A stretch of 64,000 nt of DNA from Bacteroidota bacterium (lineage in GTDB: Bacteria > Bacteroidota > Bacteroidia > Cytophagales > Cytophagaceae). Below the pieces are notes generated by a model that was not told the DNA's origin, searched no databases, and saw only the letters and a program-made list of their open reading frames with translations. Below, in pieces: positions 1 through 8,981 of this stretch. Made by a program: the position numbers and the translations under genes. The DNA lies in contig JAEVZS010000007.1 in NCBI GenBank assembly GCA_023392125.1, positions 186,001 through 250,000 of the forward strand, in the 5' to 3' direction. Position 1 is the stretch's first letter. Every line of letters begins with the position of its first letter.

Positions 1-1451
1 AATCCGGGAAAGTTCTGATCACCCCAGGTGAACGTCTTGCAGTTTTAAAGCAGAACCACTTCGAGTTTGATGAATTTCAGGTTCTTGAGACAGTCATCAT
101 GGGGCATAAAAGGCTGTATCAGATAATGAAAGAAAAAGATGCGATTTACCTGAAGCCCGATTTTTCCGAAGAAGATGGAATCAAAGCCTCTGAATTAGAG
201 GCTGAGTTTGCAGAGATCAACGGCTGGGATGCGGAAACCGAAGCTGCCAAGCTACTTAGTGGCCTTGGATTAAAAGAAGATCTTCATTACAGTGTGATGA
301 AAGACCTTGAGGGCAAAGACAAAGTGCGCGTGCTTCTTGCACAGGCTTTATTTGGCAATCCGGACATTCTGCTACTTGACGAACCAACAAACCACCTCGA
401 TATTCAGTCTATCCAATGGCTGGAAAACTTTCTCGCTGACTTTAAAAATACCGTTATTGTTGTTTCACACGACCGGCATTTTCTGGATCAGGTATGTACC
501 CACGTAGCAGATATTGATTTTGGCAAGATCAAACTCTTTGCCGGCAATTACAGCTTCTGGTATCATTCAAGCCAGCTTGCATTAAAACAACGTCAGGATC
601 AGAACAAGAAAGTAGAGGATAAGCGCAAGGAGCTTCAGGAATTTATTTCCCGATTCAGCGCCAATGCCTCCAAGTCTAAACAGGCTACATCCAGACAAAA
701 GCTTCTGGATAAGCTTACACTGGAAGATATAACACCTTCCAGCAGAAAATATCCGGCCATTTTCTTCAAACCTGAACGCGAAGCAGGAGACCAGCTCCTT
801 TTAATCGAAGGCCTAAGCAAATCCCATGAAGGCGAAAAGCTTTTTTCCAACCTTGATATACGTATAAACAAGGGAGATAAGGTAGCATTTATAAGCGACA
901 ATAGCCTGGCCATATCTGCCCTGTTTGATATCCTCAACAATGAAAGCAAGGCAGACAGCGGAAAGTTTACCTGGGGAATCACCACATCTACAGCCTATTT
1001 TCCGGCAGACAACAGCCGCTACTTTGCCAATGATCTCAATCTTGTTGACTGGCTCAGACAATACTCCGAAGAAAAAGATGAAAGCTTCATACGCGGATTC
1101 CTTGGAAGAATGCTATTCTCCGGTGAAGAATCGTTAAAAAAAGCCTCCGTTTTGTCTGGTGGTGAAAAAGTACGTTGCATGCTCTCCAAAATGATGATGG
1201 CTGCATCAAACGTTCTCGTAATGGACGACCCGACAAATCACCTTGACCTTGAATCAATCACGGCGCTGAACAATGGTCTTAAAGATTTCTCAGGAACCGT
1301 TTTGTTCAGTTCACACGATTATGAATTCATTAATACCATTGCAAACCGCATTATAGAACTGTCTCCCAATGGCTTTATCGATAAAACGATGACATATGAA
1401 GAATATCTTCAGGATGAAGGAGTCAAATCACTCAAGGAACAATTGGTATAA
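1..1451 (+). CDS. ABC-F family ATPase, YbiT/YkpA type (5' end outside window)
   Basis: The reading frame is open from base 3, so the start and the first Walker A lie upstream. ABC-F proteins are soluble twin-ATPase factors that act on the ribosome rather than transporting anything. The first visible segment (VLETVIMGHK) and the linker FSANASKSKQATSR are typical of the YbiT branch. The first nucleotide-binding domain keeps Walker B and the catalytic Glu (LLLDEPTNHLD, about 367-405) and an SHDRH switch, but its signature loop is degenerate. The second domain has a good LSGGEK signature (about 1155-1172), yet its Walker A position (893-916) reads SDNSLAIS without the Lys, and its Walker B reads DDPTNHLD, with Asp replacing the catalytic Glu. 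Family call is firm; the exact ribosomal role is unknown. Confidence 0.93.
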   Translation, partial: SGKVLITPGERLAVLKQNHFEFDEFQVLETVIMGHKRLYQIMKEKDAIYLKPDFSEEDGIKASELEAEFAEINGWDAETEAAKLLSGLGLKEDLHYSVMKDLEGKDKVRVLLAQALFGNPDILLLDEPTNHLDIQSIQWLENFLADFKNTVIVVSHDRHFLDQVCTHVADIDFGKIKLFAGNYSFWYHSSQLALKQRQDQNKKVEDKRKELQEFISRFSANASKSKQATSRQKLLDKLTLEDITPSSRKYPAIFFKPEREAGDQLLLIEGLSKSHEGEKLFSNLDIRINKGDKVAFISDNSLAISALFDILNNESKADSGKFTWGITTSTAYFPADNSRYFANDLNLVDWLRQYSEEKDESFIRGFLGRMLFSGEESLKKASVLSGGEKVRCMLSKMMMAASNVLVMDDPTNHLDLESITALNNGLKDFSGTVLFSSHDYEFINTIANRIIELSPNGFIDKTMTYEEYLQDEGVKSLKEQLV

Positions 1452-1628
1452 CACTTGATAAAAAGTGGATAATTTTGTTAAATTGACGTTGCATGTGTCT
1501 GGACAAACATTTTACGGTATAATCTGTAATATTTCCAGAAGTAATTAACACTGGTAATTCTGTTATGTCCGACTCTTGCATAGTTAATTCGATTTTGAAT
1601 CTATTTTTTTAATCTGCCAAAATTCGTA

Positions 1629-4277
1629 ATGTCAAACATAGAAAAAGAACGGGTTAAAATAACCCGAAGCAACAGAGGCTGGAAAAAGTGGGGGCCGTAT
1701 TTATCCGAAAGACAATGGGGGACTGTCAGAGAAGATTATAGCCCGGATGGTTCGGCATGGGAAAACTTCTCGTTCGACATGTCTCGCAGCCGGGCATATC
1801 GCTGGGGAGAAGACGGGATTGGAGGCATTTCTGACAATAAAGCATTCCTTTGCATTGCATTAGCAATGTGGAATGAGAAAGATCCTTTTCTGAAAGAACG
1901 TCTGTTTGGCTTAACGGGGAACCAGGGAAATCACGGTGAAGATGTGAAGGAAATGTACTATTATCTTGATAGTACGCCAACTCATTCATACATGAAGATG
2001 CTTTATAAGTATCCTCAAAGGGAGTTCCCTTACAATGAGCTTGTCTACGAAAACAGAATCCGCGGTAAAAATGAACCGGAATACGAAATCATGGATACCG
2101 GTGCATTTGATGAAAATCGCTACTTTGACGTATATATTGAATATGCCAAAGCCGATATGGAAGATATCTGTATACGTTATACTGTATGGAACCGCGGGCC
2201 GGAGAAAGCCAGAATGCACCTGCTTCCGACCATCTGGTTTAGAAACATGTGGAGCTTTTCCAAAGATAGCTACAGACCCTGTATCCGCGTCGGCGATGAA
2301 GGTGAATTATTAATATCGCACAAAGATATTGGCAATTATACCCTGTATTACGAAGGCGACCCCGAATTACTCTTCTGCGAAAACGATACCAATCATCACG
2401 CTGTTTATAATCACAATCCCGGACCTGGCTTCTGGAAAGATGGTATCAACGACTATGTCACTTTCGGCAAAAAGTCGGTAAACCCTGAAATGAAAGGTAC
2501 AAAGTCTGCCTTACGTTATATACTTGATATCGAGCCGGGAAAAAGCAAAGAAGTAGTGCTCAGGTTCAGCAATGAAAAACTAAAAGATCCTCTTACAGAT
2601 CTTCCGTTTATATTCAGAACCCGGCTCAAAGAAGCCGATACCTTCTACAATGACATTGCTGAAGGTATTGAAGATACCGAGCTCAGAACCATACAACGTC
2701 AGGCTTTTGCCGGAATGCTGTGGAGCAAACAGTTCTATTATTACGATGTCAGTCTGTGGCTGGAAGGCGATAACGGAAATGAACCGCCTCCGCAACGCAT
2801 CCATGGCCGTAACAAGAACTGGAAGCATTTGAATAATATGGAAATTATTTCCATGCCGGATAAATGGGAATATCCATGGTACGCTGCATGGGATCTGGCT
2901 TTTCATTGTATTCCGATTGCTATTATAGATCCCGATTTTGCCAAACGGCAACTTATACTTCTGCTTAGAGAATGGTATATGCACCCCAATGGTCAGATAC
3001 CTGCCTATGAGTGGAACTTCAGTGATGTAAACCCGCCTGTACATGCCTGGGCATGCTGGCGTGTCTATGAAATAGACCGGGACATGAACAACGGTAAAGG
3101 CGACACAGAGTTTCTGGAAAGAATTTTCCATAAGATGATGCTAAACTTTACCTGGTGGGTCAACAGAAAAGATTCGGAAGGCCATAATATCTTTGAAGGC
3201 GGCTTCCTCGGACTTGATAACATCGGAGTTTTTGACAGAAGCAATCCCTTACCGACAGGCGGTAGCCTGGAGCAGGCAGACGCTACAAGCTGGATGGCCA
3301 TGTATGCGCTGAATATGCTTCGGATCTCACTGGAACTAAGTAAAAGCAACACGGTTTACCAGGATACGGCATCCAAGTTTCTCGAGCATTTTCTATACAT
3401 TGCCGGAGCAATTGCCAATACCGGAAAGATAAACAAACTCAACGACGATGACCTGAGTCTATGGGATGAAAATGACCAGTTCTTTTATGATGTACTTCAT
3501 GCTCCCAACGGTGATTACATACCATTAAAAATTCGTTCCATCGTTGGGCTGATTCCGATCTTTGCGGTGGAAACCCTTGAGCCACAAATGGCAGAAAAGT
3601 TTCCGCACTTTAAACGCAGACTTGAATGGTTTTTAAACTATCGTCCGGGGCTTGCATCGCTTGTATCTACCAGAGATATTCCGCATGTCGGCATACGAAG
3701 ACGATTTTCCCTTGTCCGCGAGGATAAGCTGAAGGCTATTCTCAAAAGAATGCTGGACGAATCAGAGTTTCTTTCCGAATATGGAATCAGGGCTCTGTCC
3801 AAATTCCATGACAAGAATCCGTACGAGTTTCATACAGATGTTGGAACTTTCTCTGTAAAATACCTGCCGGCCGAATCCGACAGCTACATGTTTGGTGGAA
3901 ACTCCAACTGGAGAGGCCCGATCTGGTTTCCCGTAAATTATCTTATCATCGAATCATTGATGAAATATCACGAATACTACAAAGATGAGGTAATGGTAGA
4001 ACACCCGACCGGATCCGGAAATATGATGAACTTAAAGCAAATTGCAGAGGAGCTCAGCAAACGTCTGGTGAGCATATTTCTGAAAGATCAAAACGGAAGA
4101 CGACCTGTATTTGGTAATAACGAAAAGCTTCAGAATGACCCTCATTTTAAAGATCATATATTATTTTATGAATACTTTCATGGAGATAACGGAAGAGGAT
4201 GCGGAGCCGGACATCAGACTGGCTGGACAGGACTAGTTGCCGATTTGATTCACTCTCACTATCGTAAAAAGATATAA
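1629..4277 (+). CDS. GH63-like (MGH1-type) glucosidase
   Basis: An 882-residue protein without a signal peptide, so probably cytoplasmic. It resembles the bacterial relatives of mannosyl-oligosaccharide glucosidase (GH63), which hydrolyse glucosidic bonds with an (alpha/alpha)6-barrel domain. The N-terminal third is a beta-rich domain (motif around SRAYRWGEDGIGG). The barrel carries YAAWDLAFH near residues 418-426, YEWNFSDVNPP shortly after, and NSNWRGPIWFPVNYL near 757-772, all characteristic of this group. Its substrate cannot be read from sequence; trehalose-like or alpha-glucan oligosaccharides are possible. It stands alone between the ABC-F gene and ndh with its own terminator, so no operon partner helps. 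Start ATG at 1629 follows a 177-base spacer in which I see no clear promoter. Confidence 0.85.
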   Translation: MSNIEKERVKITRSNRGWKKWGPYLSERQWGTVREDYSPDGSAWENFSFDMSRSRAYRWGEDGIGGISDNKAFLCIALAMWNEKDPFLKERLFGLTGNQGNHGEDVKEMYYYLDSTPTHSYMKMLYKYPQREFPYNELVYENRIRGKNEPEYEIMDTGAFDENRYFDVYIEYAKADMEDICIRYTVWNRGPEKARMHLLPTIWFRNMWSFSKDSYRPCIRVGDEGELLISHKDIGNYTLYYEGDPELLFCENDTNHHAVYNHNPGPGFWKDGINDYVTFGKKSVNPEMKGTKSALRYILDIEPGKSKEVVLRFSNEKLKDPLTDLPFIFRTRLKEADTFYNDIAEGIEDTELRTIQRQAFAGMLWSKQFYYYDVSLWLEGDNGNEPPPQRIHGRNKNWKHLNNMEIISMPDKWEYPWYAAWDLAFHCIPIAIIDPDFAKRQLILLLREWYMHPNGQIPAYEWNFSDVNPPVHAWACWRVYEIDRDMNNGKGDTEFLERIFHKMMLNFTWWVNRKDSEGHNIFEGGFLGLDNIGVFDRSNPLPTGGSLEQADATSWMAMYALNMLRISLELSKSNTVYQDTASKFLEHFLYIAGAIANTGKINKLNDDDLSLWDENDQFFYDVLHAPNGDYIPLKIRSIVGLIPIFAVETLEPQMAEKFPHFKRRLEWFLNYRPGLASLVSTRDIPHVGIRRRFSLVREDKLKAILKRMLDESEFLSEYGIRALSKFHDKNPYEFHTDVGTFSVKYLPAESDSYMFGGNSNWRGPIWFPVNYLIIESLMKYHEYYKDEVMVEHPTGSGNMMNLKQIAEELSKRLVSIFLKDQNGRRPVFGNNEKLQNDPHFKDHILFYEYFHGDNGRGCGAGHQTGWTGLVADLIHSHYRKKI

Positions 4278-4280
4278 TAG

Positions 4281-4307
4281 AAAGGCCTGCTCTAAACAGG
4301 CCTTTTT
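4281..4307 (+). terminator. Rho-independent terminator after the GH63-like gene
   Basis: AAGGCCTG and CAGGCCTT form a perfect 8-bp stem with a short loop, followed by a T run, four bases after the stop codon. Confidence 0.85.
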
Positions 4308-4410
4308 CATTTGTGAATAACCAACGATTCAAAGAATCAGGATTCAGCACAAACATTCGGCTTGCTCTATGTATTAATCTTGCATTACACATTACTTAAT
4401 ATGTACACTT

Positions 4411-5700
4411 ATGAATATTCCCAAATCAGACAAACCCCGGTTAGTAGTCATTGGCGGCGGTTTTGGCGGAATTGAGTTAATCAAAAATATTGCAAAAACC
4501 GGCCGGTTTCAGATTGTACTGATTGACAGAAACAATTATCACACGTTTCAGCCTTTATTGTACCAGGTTGCAACAGCCGGTCTGGAACCTGATTCTATTG
4601 CCGGACCATTGCGCAAGATTTTTACAGGATACAAAGATTTCTATTTCAGAATTGCTAATGTGGAAGCCATAAATCCTGATCACAATCAAATTCATACATC
4701 AATCGGAGATCTGACATATGATTTTCTGGCAATATGCTCGGGATCAAAAACCAACTACTACGGAAACGAAGAAGTAAAGAAGGCTGCCTTCCCCATGAAG
4801 CAGATCCCTCAGGCACTTGATCTTAGAAGTAAAATACTGCAGAATTTTGAGAATGCCCTTCTTACCGGTTCGACTGAAGAGAAGAAAAGCTTTCTGGATA
4901 TTGTCATTGTAGGGGGGGGGCCAACTGGGGTTGAGCTGGCTGGGGCTCTTGCAGAGCTTCGCAAACATATTCTTCCCAATGATATTCCGGAACTTGACTT
5001 TTCTCAGATGGATATTTATCTGCTTGAGGCTGGACCCCGAATCCTGAATGGTATGTCCGAAAATGCTTACCAGAAAGCATTTCAATACCTCGAAAACTTC
5101 GGCATACTGGTAAAGCTTAATAAGGCAGTCAAATCTTATGATGGTTATCGGGTCAAACTGAGTGACGGAAGTGAAATTATCAGCCGAACACTTATATGGG
5201 CAGCCGGAGTACAGGGTAATATAATAAAAGGTCTGCCAGATGATGCTGTCAATGCAAGCAGGTATGTAGTAGATAAAACCCTCCTGCTCAAGGGAAGTAA
5301 AAATATATTTGCCATTGGCGATGTTGCCGGTGTTTATACAGAGGATACTCCTCGAGGATACCCGATGCTCGCACAGGTCGCCATTCAACAGGGACGCCTG
5401 GTTGCCGCCAATCTTTCCAATCTGCTGCAGAAAAAATCCCTAGGCGGGTTTCGCTATAATGACAAAGGAAGCATGGCTACAATAGGCCGGAACAAAGCAG
5501 TCGTTGATCTGCCTAAATTCAAATTTTCCGGATTTTTTGCATGGTTCGTCTGGATGTTTGTTCACCTGATGTTCCTTATCGGTTTCAGAAACAAGCTTTC
5601 TGTATTACTGGGCTGGATGTGGAACTACTTTACATACGACAGAGCTACCAGACTTATTATCAGACCTTGGAAGGATCATCAGAAACAGGCTCCGGAATAG
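4411..5700 (+). CDS. ndh: Type II NADH dehydrogenase (NDH-2)
   Basis: This 429-residue flavoprotein transfers electrons from NADH to quinone without pumping protons, and sits on the inner face of the membrane. Two dinucleotide folds are visible: GGGFGG near residues 15-20 for FAD and GGGPTGVE near 168-175 for NADH, followed by AIGDVAG near residue 305. The C-terminal segment from about residue 373 (FFAWFVWMFVHLMFLIGF) is the amphipathic membrane anchor typical of NDH-2. It is transcribed alone, converging on the trkA-like gene 20 bases away. A run of nine G residues (4912-4920) encodes part of the second glycine motif and could be a slippage site. The family call is strong, although FAD/NAD oxidoreductases of this fold can be over-assigned. 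Confidence 0.9.
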   Translation: MNIPKSDKPRLVVIGGGFGGIELIKNIAKTGRFQIVLIDRNNYHTFQPLLYQVATAGLEPDSIAGPLRKIFTGYKDFYFRIANVEAINPDHNQIHTSIGDLTYDFLAICSGSKTNYYGNEEVKKAAFPMKQIPQALDLRSKILQNFENALLTGSTEEKKSFLDIVIVGGGPTGVELAGALAELRKHILPNDIPELDFSQMDIYLLEAGPRILNGMSENAYQKAFQYLENFGILVKLNKAVKSYDGYRVKLSDGSEIISRTLIWAAGVQGNIIKGLPDDAVNASRYVVDKTLLLKGSKNIFAIGDVAGVYTEDTPRGYPMLAQVAIQQGRLVAANLSNLLQKKSLGGFRYNDKGSMATIGRNKAVVDLPKFKFSGFFAWFVWMFVHLMFLIGFRNKLSVLLGWMWNYFTYDRATRLIIRPWKDHQKQAPE

Positions 5701-5719
5701 CAATAGTAAAACGGATGCT

Positions 5720-6412
5720 CTAACTATTGACAGCTACGAAGCGATCCACATCTTTCGTTTTGCCCAACAGTATAATAATGTCACTTTCCAGAAGTATTGT
5801 ATCTCCATTGGGAACACCTACAATATGTTCGACTTGTACGGAGTTCCCGTTTTTCGCTTCATTAAATATCCGCTTTATGGTAATCAGGTTGATATTATAC
5901 TGTTCTCTGAGACCAATCTCTCTGATTGATCTGTTAACCACTTTCAGGGGAGCATGAATTTCGACAATTTCATAATCATCGGGCAATAGCAAAAAGCGTT
6001 TCATTGAAGGATGTAGCAACATTTCTGCAACTGTCTTCCCGACTTCATCCTCCGGTGACAATACTTCTGCAATACCCAGCTTTTGTAAAATTAATTTCTG
6101 CTGCTGATTGCCGGCTCTCGCAATAATACGCTTCACTTTCAGGTCCTGCAAAATCGTAGCTGTCAGAAGCAGGCTTTCAAAATCATCACCAATCGCTATT
6201 ACTGCCGCATCTACCGCTTCAATTCCCTGGGCACGCATGCTTTTAATATCAGTAGAGTCCAAAGCAACAGCAAAAGCAACAGTATCGTTGATCTGTTCAA
6301 CCTTGGCAAAATCAACATCAATAGCCAATACCTCAGCTCCTCTGTCTGCAAGTGTTCTGGCTATCGATGTACCGAATTTCCCCAAACCGATTACAGCAAA
6401 CTTGTTAATCAT
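5720..6412 (-). CDS. TrkA/KtrA-type potassium-channel regulatory subunit
   Basis: A 230-residue cytosolic RCK protein that gates a K+ transporter of the Trk/Ktr class in response to nucleotides. The N-terminal Rossmann domain has the glycine motif GLGKFGTS near residues 9-16 and the acidic residue expected at the end of beta-2 (AIDVD). The RCK_C-like domain occupies about residues 140-228. Length and the single RCK_N/RCK_C pair fit KtrA rather than double-domain E. coli TrkA. No membrane partner (KtrB/TrkH) lies in this window. It is last in an operon: its ATG overlaps the udk stop by four bases (6409-6412), implying translational coupling. Confidence 0.88.
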   Translation of the reverse strand: MINKFAVIGLGKFGTSIARTLADRGAEVLAIDVDFAKVEQINDTVAFAVALDSTDIKSMRAQGIEAVDAAVIAIGDDFESLLLTATILQDLKVKRIIARAGNQQQKLILQKLGIAEVLSPEDEVGKTVAEMLLHPSMKRFLLLPDDYEIVEIHAPLKVVNRSIREIGLREQYNINLITIKRIFNEAKNGNSVQVEHIVGVPNGDTILLESDIIILLGKTKDVDRFVAVNS

Positions 6413-7020
6413 ATAATCCTGGAGTGTATAAAAGTAGTAAGAACTGCCAACGCGTTTTCGAAAGTCACATTATTAGGAATTATCAGATCGGAGAAATGTC
6501 TGGTCGGAGAAATGTATCGCTCATAGGTTGGCACGACATGATGCTCATACCTGTAAAACACATCTTCCATGGTATAGCCTCTTTCCTCCCAATCCCTTTG
6601 AATCCGTCTTTTTATCCGGATATGGTCTTGGGCTTCTATAAAGATCTTTAGATCCAGTTCCTGTAAGAGCTCCTCAAAAACCAGAACAAAGATTCCCTCA
6701 ACAAGAATAACAGGCGCGCTTTTTATCAGATATTCTTTCCCCGATCTATTCGGACTGTTGTAGACATATTCAATCCCCCGTATAGTGTCTCCCGCCTTCA
6801 GTCTCCGAAGATCCTTCAGAAGCAGCGCCAGATCAATCGAGTCCGGACTATCAAAGTTAGCCACTCCGGCTAAATCCAAAGGCTGAAGATCAATCGTCTT
6901 GTAATAGTTATCCATTGAAAAAAGACAAACATCTTTCTCAGGAAACTTCTGTCGTATTGCCTTTACGAAAGCAGTTTTACCAGACGCGCTTCCTCCACAA
7001 ATACCAATGGTATAAGACAT
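6409..7020 (-). CDS. udk: Uridine kinase
   Basis: A 203-residue cytosolic kinase that phosphorylates uridine and cytidine in pyrimidine salvage. The P-loop GGSASGKT is at residues 9-16, followed by the substrate-binding segment SMDNYYK near 35-41 and an RDWEERG motif in the lid region, the order expected for the udk family. It lies between rdgB (5-base gap upstream) and the trkA-like gene (4-base overlap), so the three form one transcription unit. Phosphoribulokinase-like proteins share the fold, but length and motifs favour Udk. Confidence 0.88.
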   Translation of the reverse strand: MSYTIGICGGSASGKTAFVKAIRQKFPEKDVCLFSMDNYYKTIDLQPLDLAGVANFDSPDSIDLALLLKDLRRLKAGDTIRGIEYVYNSPNRSGKEYLIKSAPVILVEGIFVLVFEELLQELDLKIFIEAQDHIRIKRRIQRDWEERGYTMEDVFYRYEHHVVPTYERYISPTRHFSDLIIPNNVTFENALAVLTTFIHSRII

Positions 7021-7025
7021 AAAAG

Positions 7026-7616
7026 TTACTTTACCATAAGCTGAGTCTTGAAAAAGTCGACCATCTTCTTGGCTGCCTTTCCCCGGTGGCTGATTTGGTT
7101 CTTTTCTTCCACACTTAACTGTGCAAAAGTCACAGAATATCCTTCCGGCTGAAAAACAGGATCATAGCCAAAACCTTTCTCTCCATGCCGCTCAGTGGTT
7201 ATTTTTCCTTCAACCAGCCCTTCAAACTGATGCATTTCTCCATCAATAATAAGCGTTATTACAGTCCGGAAACGAGCCGCCCTGTTTTCTACTCCTTCCA
7301 GATTTTTCAAAAGCAACTGTATATTATCTTCCGGATTGCATTGAGGGCCCGCATACCTTGATGATACAACTCCCGGAGCTCCGTCCAGAGCATCCACTTC
7401 CAGTCCTGTATCATCCGCAAAGCAGTCTATTGAATATCTGATATTGACGTACTCAGCTTTCTGCATAGAGTTTCCTGCAATAGTAAGCTGGGTTTCAGGC
7501 AGCTCCTCATTACAGCCGATATCATTCAGGCTCAAAACCTTATACTGATCTCCGATTTGCTTTCTGATCTCTTCAAGCTTGCCCCTGTTGTTCGTAGCAA
7601 AACAAATTTCTTTCAT
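7026..7616 (-). CDS. rdgB: XTP/dITP diphosphatase (RdgB/HAM1)
   Basis: A 196-residue nucleotide-pool sanitiser that hydrolyses dITP, dXTP and related non-canonical purine nucleotides to monophosphates. Family motifs are in order: the N-terminal ATNNRGKLEEI, then FADDTGLEVDALDGAPGV in the middle with the catalytic acidic residues, then GFGYDPVF and the C-terminal SHRGKA. Length is normal. It is the first gene of a minus-strand operon with udk and the trkA-like gene, with a 5-base gap to udk. A palindrome in its leader (7646-7661) may be regulatory. Confidence 0.95.
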   Translation of the reverse strand: MKEICFATNNRGKLEEIRKQIGDQYKVLSLNDIGCNEELPETQLTIAGNSMQKAEYVNIRYSIDCFADDTGLEVDALDGAPGVVSSRYAGPQCNPEDNIQLLLKNLEGVENRAARFRTVITLIIDGEMHQFEGLVEGKITTERHGEKGFGYDPVFQPEGYSVTFAQLSVEEKNQISHRGKAAKKMVDFFKTQLMVK

Positions 7617-7642
7617 AATAGTAACATTTATCCAGTCTGTAC

Positions 7643-7666
7643 GGGTACTTATAGATAAGTATTCCC
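7643..7666. promoter_or_regulatory. Palindrome in the rdgB leader
   Basis: TACTTAT and ATAAGTA flank a two-base centre (7646-7661), with GGG and CCC further out. It lies 27-50 bases upstream of the rdgB ATG. It could be an operator or a leader hairpin; nothing else identifies it. Confidence 0.35.
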
Positions 7667-7812
7667 TCTGTTAAATAGCGTCTCCGATGTTTCTAATTAC
7701 GGATTCTTTGCCGAAAAGCCAATAGCATCAGGTTAAAATTTTATGATATGAAAACTAATGGTATAAAGAAATAACGAATAAATGAACAAATTAGACATAA
7801 ACCGATGTTTCT

Positions 7813-7844
7813 TTTGTTAAATCCTGATTAAATAACTAAATTTG
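7813..7844 (+). promoter_or_regulatory. Bacteroidota-type promoter for the rpsP operon
   Basis: TTTG at 7813-7816, a 20-base spacer and TAAATTTG at 7837-7844 match the phylum consensus TTTG / TAnnTTTG exactly. Transcription would begin near 7850, giving a leader of about 50 bases before rpsP. Confidence 0.8.
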
Positions 7845-7898
7845 GCGTTCTTTTGTGGACGAGTTCCACGCAATACGTATTAAAGTTTAAACACTAAC

Positions 7899-8435
7899 AT
7901 GGCAACCAAAATCAGATTATTACGTCGGGGACGTAAAAAGTATGCCAGATACGACATCGTCGTAGCTGACTCAAGAGCACCGCGTGACGGAAAATTCATT
8001 GAGAAAATCGGCCTTTTCAACCCAACTGGTATTCCAAATATTACCGAGCTGAACCTTGAAAGAGCGTTCTACTGGATAATGAATGGAGCACAACCAACTG
8101 ACTCAACAAGAACAATCCTTTCCAAATCCGGAGTAATGCTGAAAAAGCATCTTCAGGTCGGAGTAAACAAAGGAGCCATTACTCAGGAACAGGCTGATAA
8201 AAAATTCCAGGAGTGGGTTGATACCAAAGAGAAAAAGGCACAAACTGACCTTGCAAGTTCACAAGCAAAGAAAGAAGCTGATAAAAAAGTAAGACTGGCT
8301 GCTGAAGCAAAAGTTAACGAAGCAAGAAAAGCTGCCCAGTTAGCGAAACTGGCTGCCGCTACTCAGGAAGCTTCTACTGAAGAAGCCGCAACCGAAGACG
8401 AAGGACAGGCTGCCGAAGAAACTGCAGCAGAATAA
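7899..8435 (+). CDS. rpsP: 30S ribosomal protein S16 with long C-terminal tail
   Basis: Small-subunit ribosomal protein. The first 90 or so residues are the normal S16 fold (LLRRGRKKYARYDIVVADSR near the start, then FNPTG and ERAFYWIMNGAQPTDS). At 178 residues the protein is about twice the length of E. coli S16: from about residue 105 it continues as a Lys/Ala/Glu-rich, coiled-coil-like segment that ends in an acidic, Ala-rich stretch. I believe such extensions are usual in this phylum, but their role is not known to me. It heads the classical rpsP-rimM-trmD-rplS block, with 16 bases to rimM, and has a well-formed promoter upstream. Confidence 0.97.
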   Translation: MATKIRLLRRGRKKYARYDIVVADSRAPRDGKFIEKIGLFNPTGIPNITELNLERAFYWIMNGAQPTDSTRTILSKSGVMLKKHLQVGVNKGAITQEQADKKFQEWVDTKEKKAQTDLASSQAKKEADKKVRLAAEAKVNEARKAAQLAKLAAATQEASTEEAATEDEGQAAEETAAE

Positions 8436-8451
8436 ATCATTCTTCCGGGAA

Positions 8452-8979
8452 ATGAAAGCAGAAAACTGTTTTGAACTCGGATATCTGACAAAACCTCATG
8501 GATTATCAGGAGAAATTCAAGCCATTCTGGATTCTGAAACTCCTGAATATTACGAAAATATGGAATCAGTTTTTGTTGAGCTCAACAAAAAGCTGATTCC
8601 TTTTTTTATAGAATCTATCAGCATATCCGGGAAAAAGGCGATAATTAAATTTGAGGATATTAAAAGTCCGGGCGAAGCAGCCGGATTTACCGGAAAAAAA
8701 CTATATCTTCCGCTTGAGTTTTTACCCGCTCTGGAAGGCGATCAGTTTTATTACCATGAGATCATCGACTATAAAGTAACAGACAAAAAACTGGGGCCTC
8801 TCGGGAAAGTTGAATCTGTTGTTGAAAACCCGGGTCACGATCTCATAATCATGCAATATCTGGACAGGGAAGTAATAATCCCGCTAAATGATGATATCGT
8901 ATATAAAGTTGATCATGACAATTCAACCATTCTGGTTGATCTTCCGGACGGACTTCTGGAACTATATATGGAGGATTAA
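8452..8979 (+). CDS. rimM: 16S rRNA processing protein RimM
   Basis: A 175-residue ribosome maturation factor that binds S19 and helps assemble the 30S head. The N-terminal RimM domain starts with GYLTKPHGLSGEI, and a PRC-barrel follows (FYYHEIIDYKV and LIIMQYLDREVIIPL), in the expected order. It sits between rpsP and trmD, two bases from the latter, as in many bacteria. Sequence outside the two motifs is divergent, but length and context make the call secure. Confidence 0.93.
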   Translation: MKAENCFELGYLTKPHGLSGEIQAILDSETPEYYENMESVFVELNKKLIPFFIESISISGKKAIIKFEDIKSPGEAAGFTGKKLYLPLEFLPALEGDQFYYHEIIDYKVTDKKLGPLGKVESVVENPGHDLIIMQYLDREVIIPLNDDIVYKVDHDNSTILVDLPDGLLELYMED

Positions 8980-8981
8980 TC

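Noticed and set aside
4744..5388. Long open frame antisense to ndh
   Set aside because: It lies wholly within the well-supported ndh gene, and its translation shows no family features; the same holds for other long antisense frames such as 37137-37844 and 2580-3131.
5701..5729. Terminator between ndh and the trkA-like gene
   Set aside because: CAATAGT and ACTATTG can pair, but the stem is only 7 bp, A+T rich, has a 15-base loop and no T tract.
8971..8975. Functional Shine-Dalgarno before trmD
   Set aside because: The GGAGG is encoded by the last rimM codons, and genes around it lack such sites, so it is probably coincidental.
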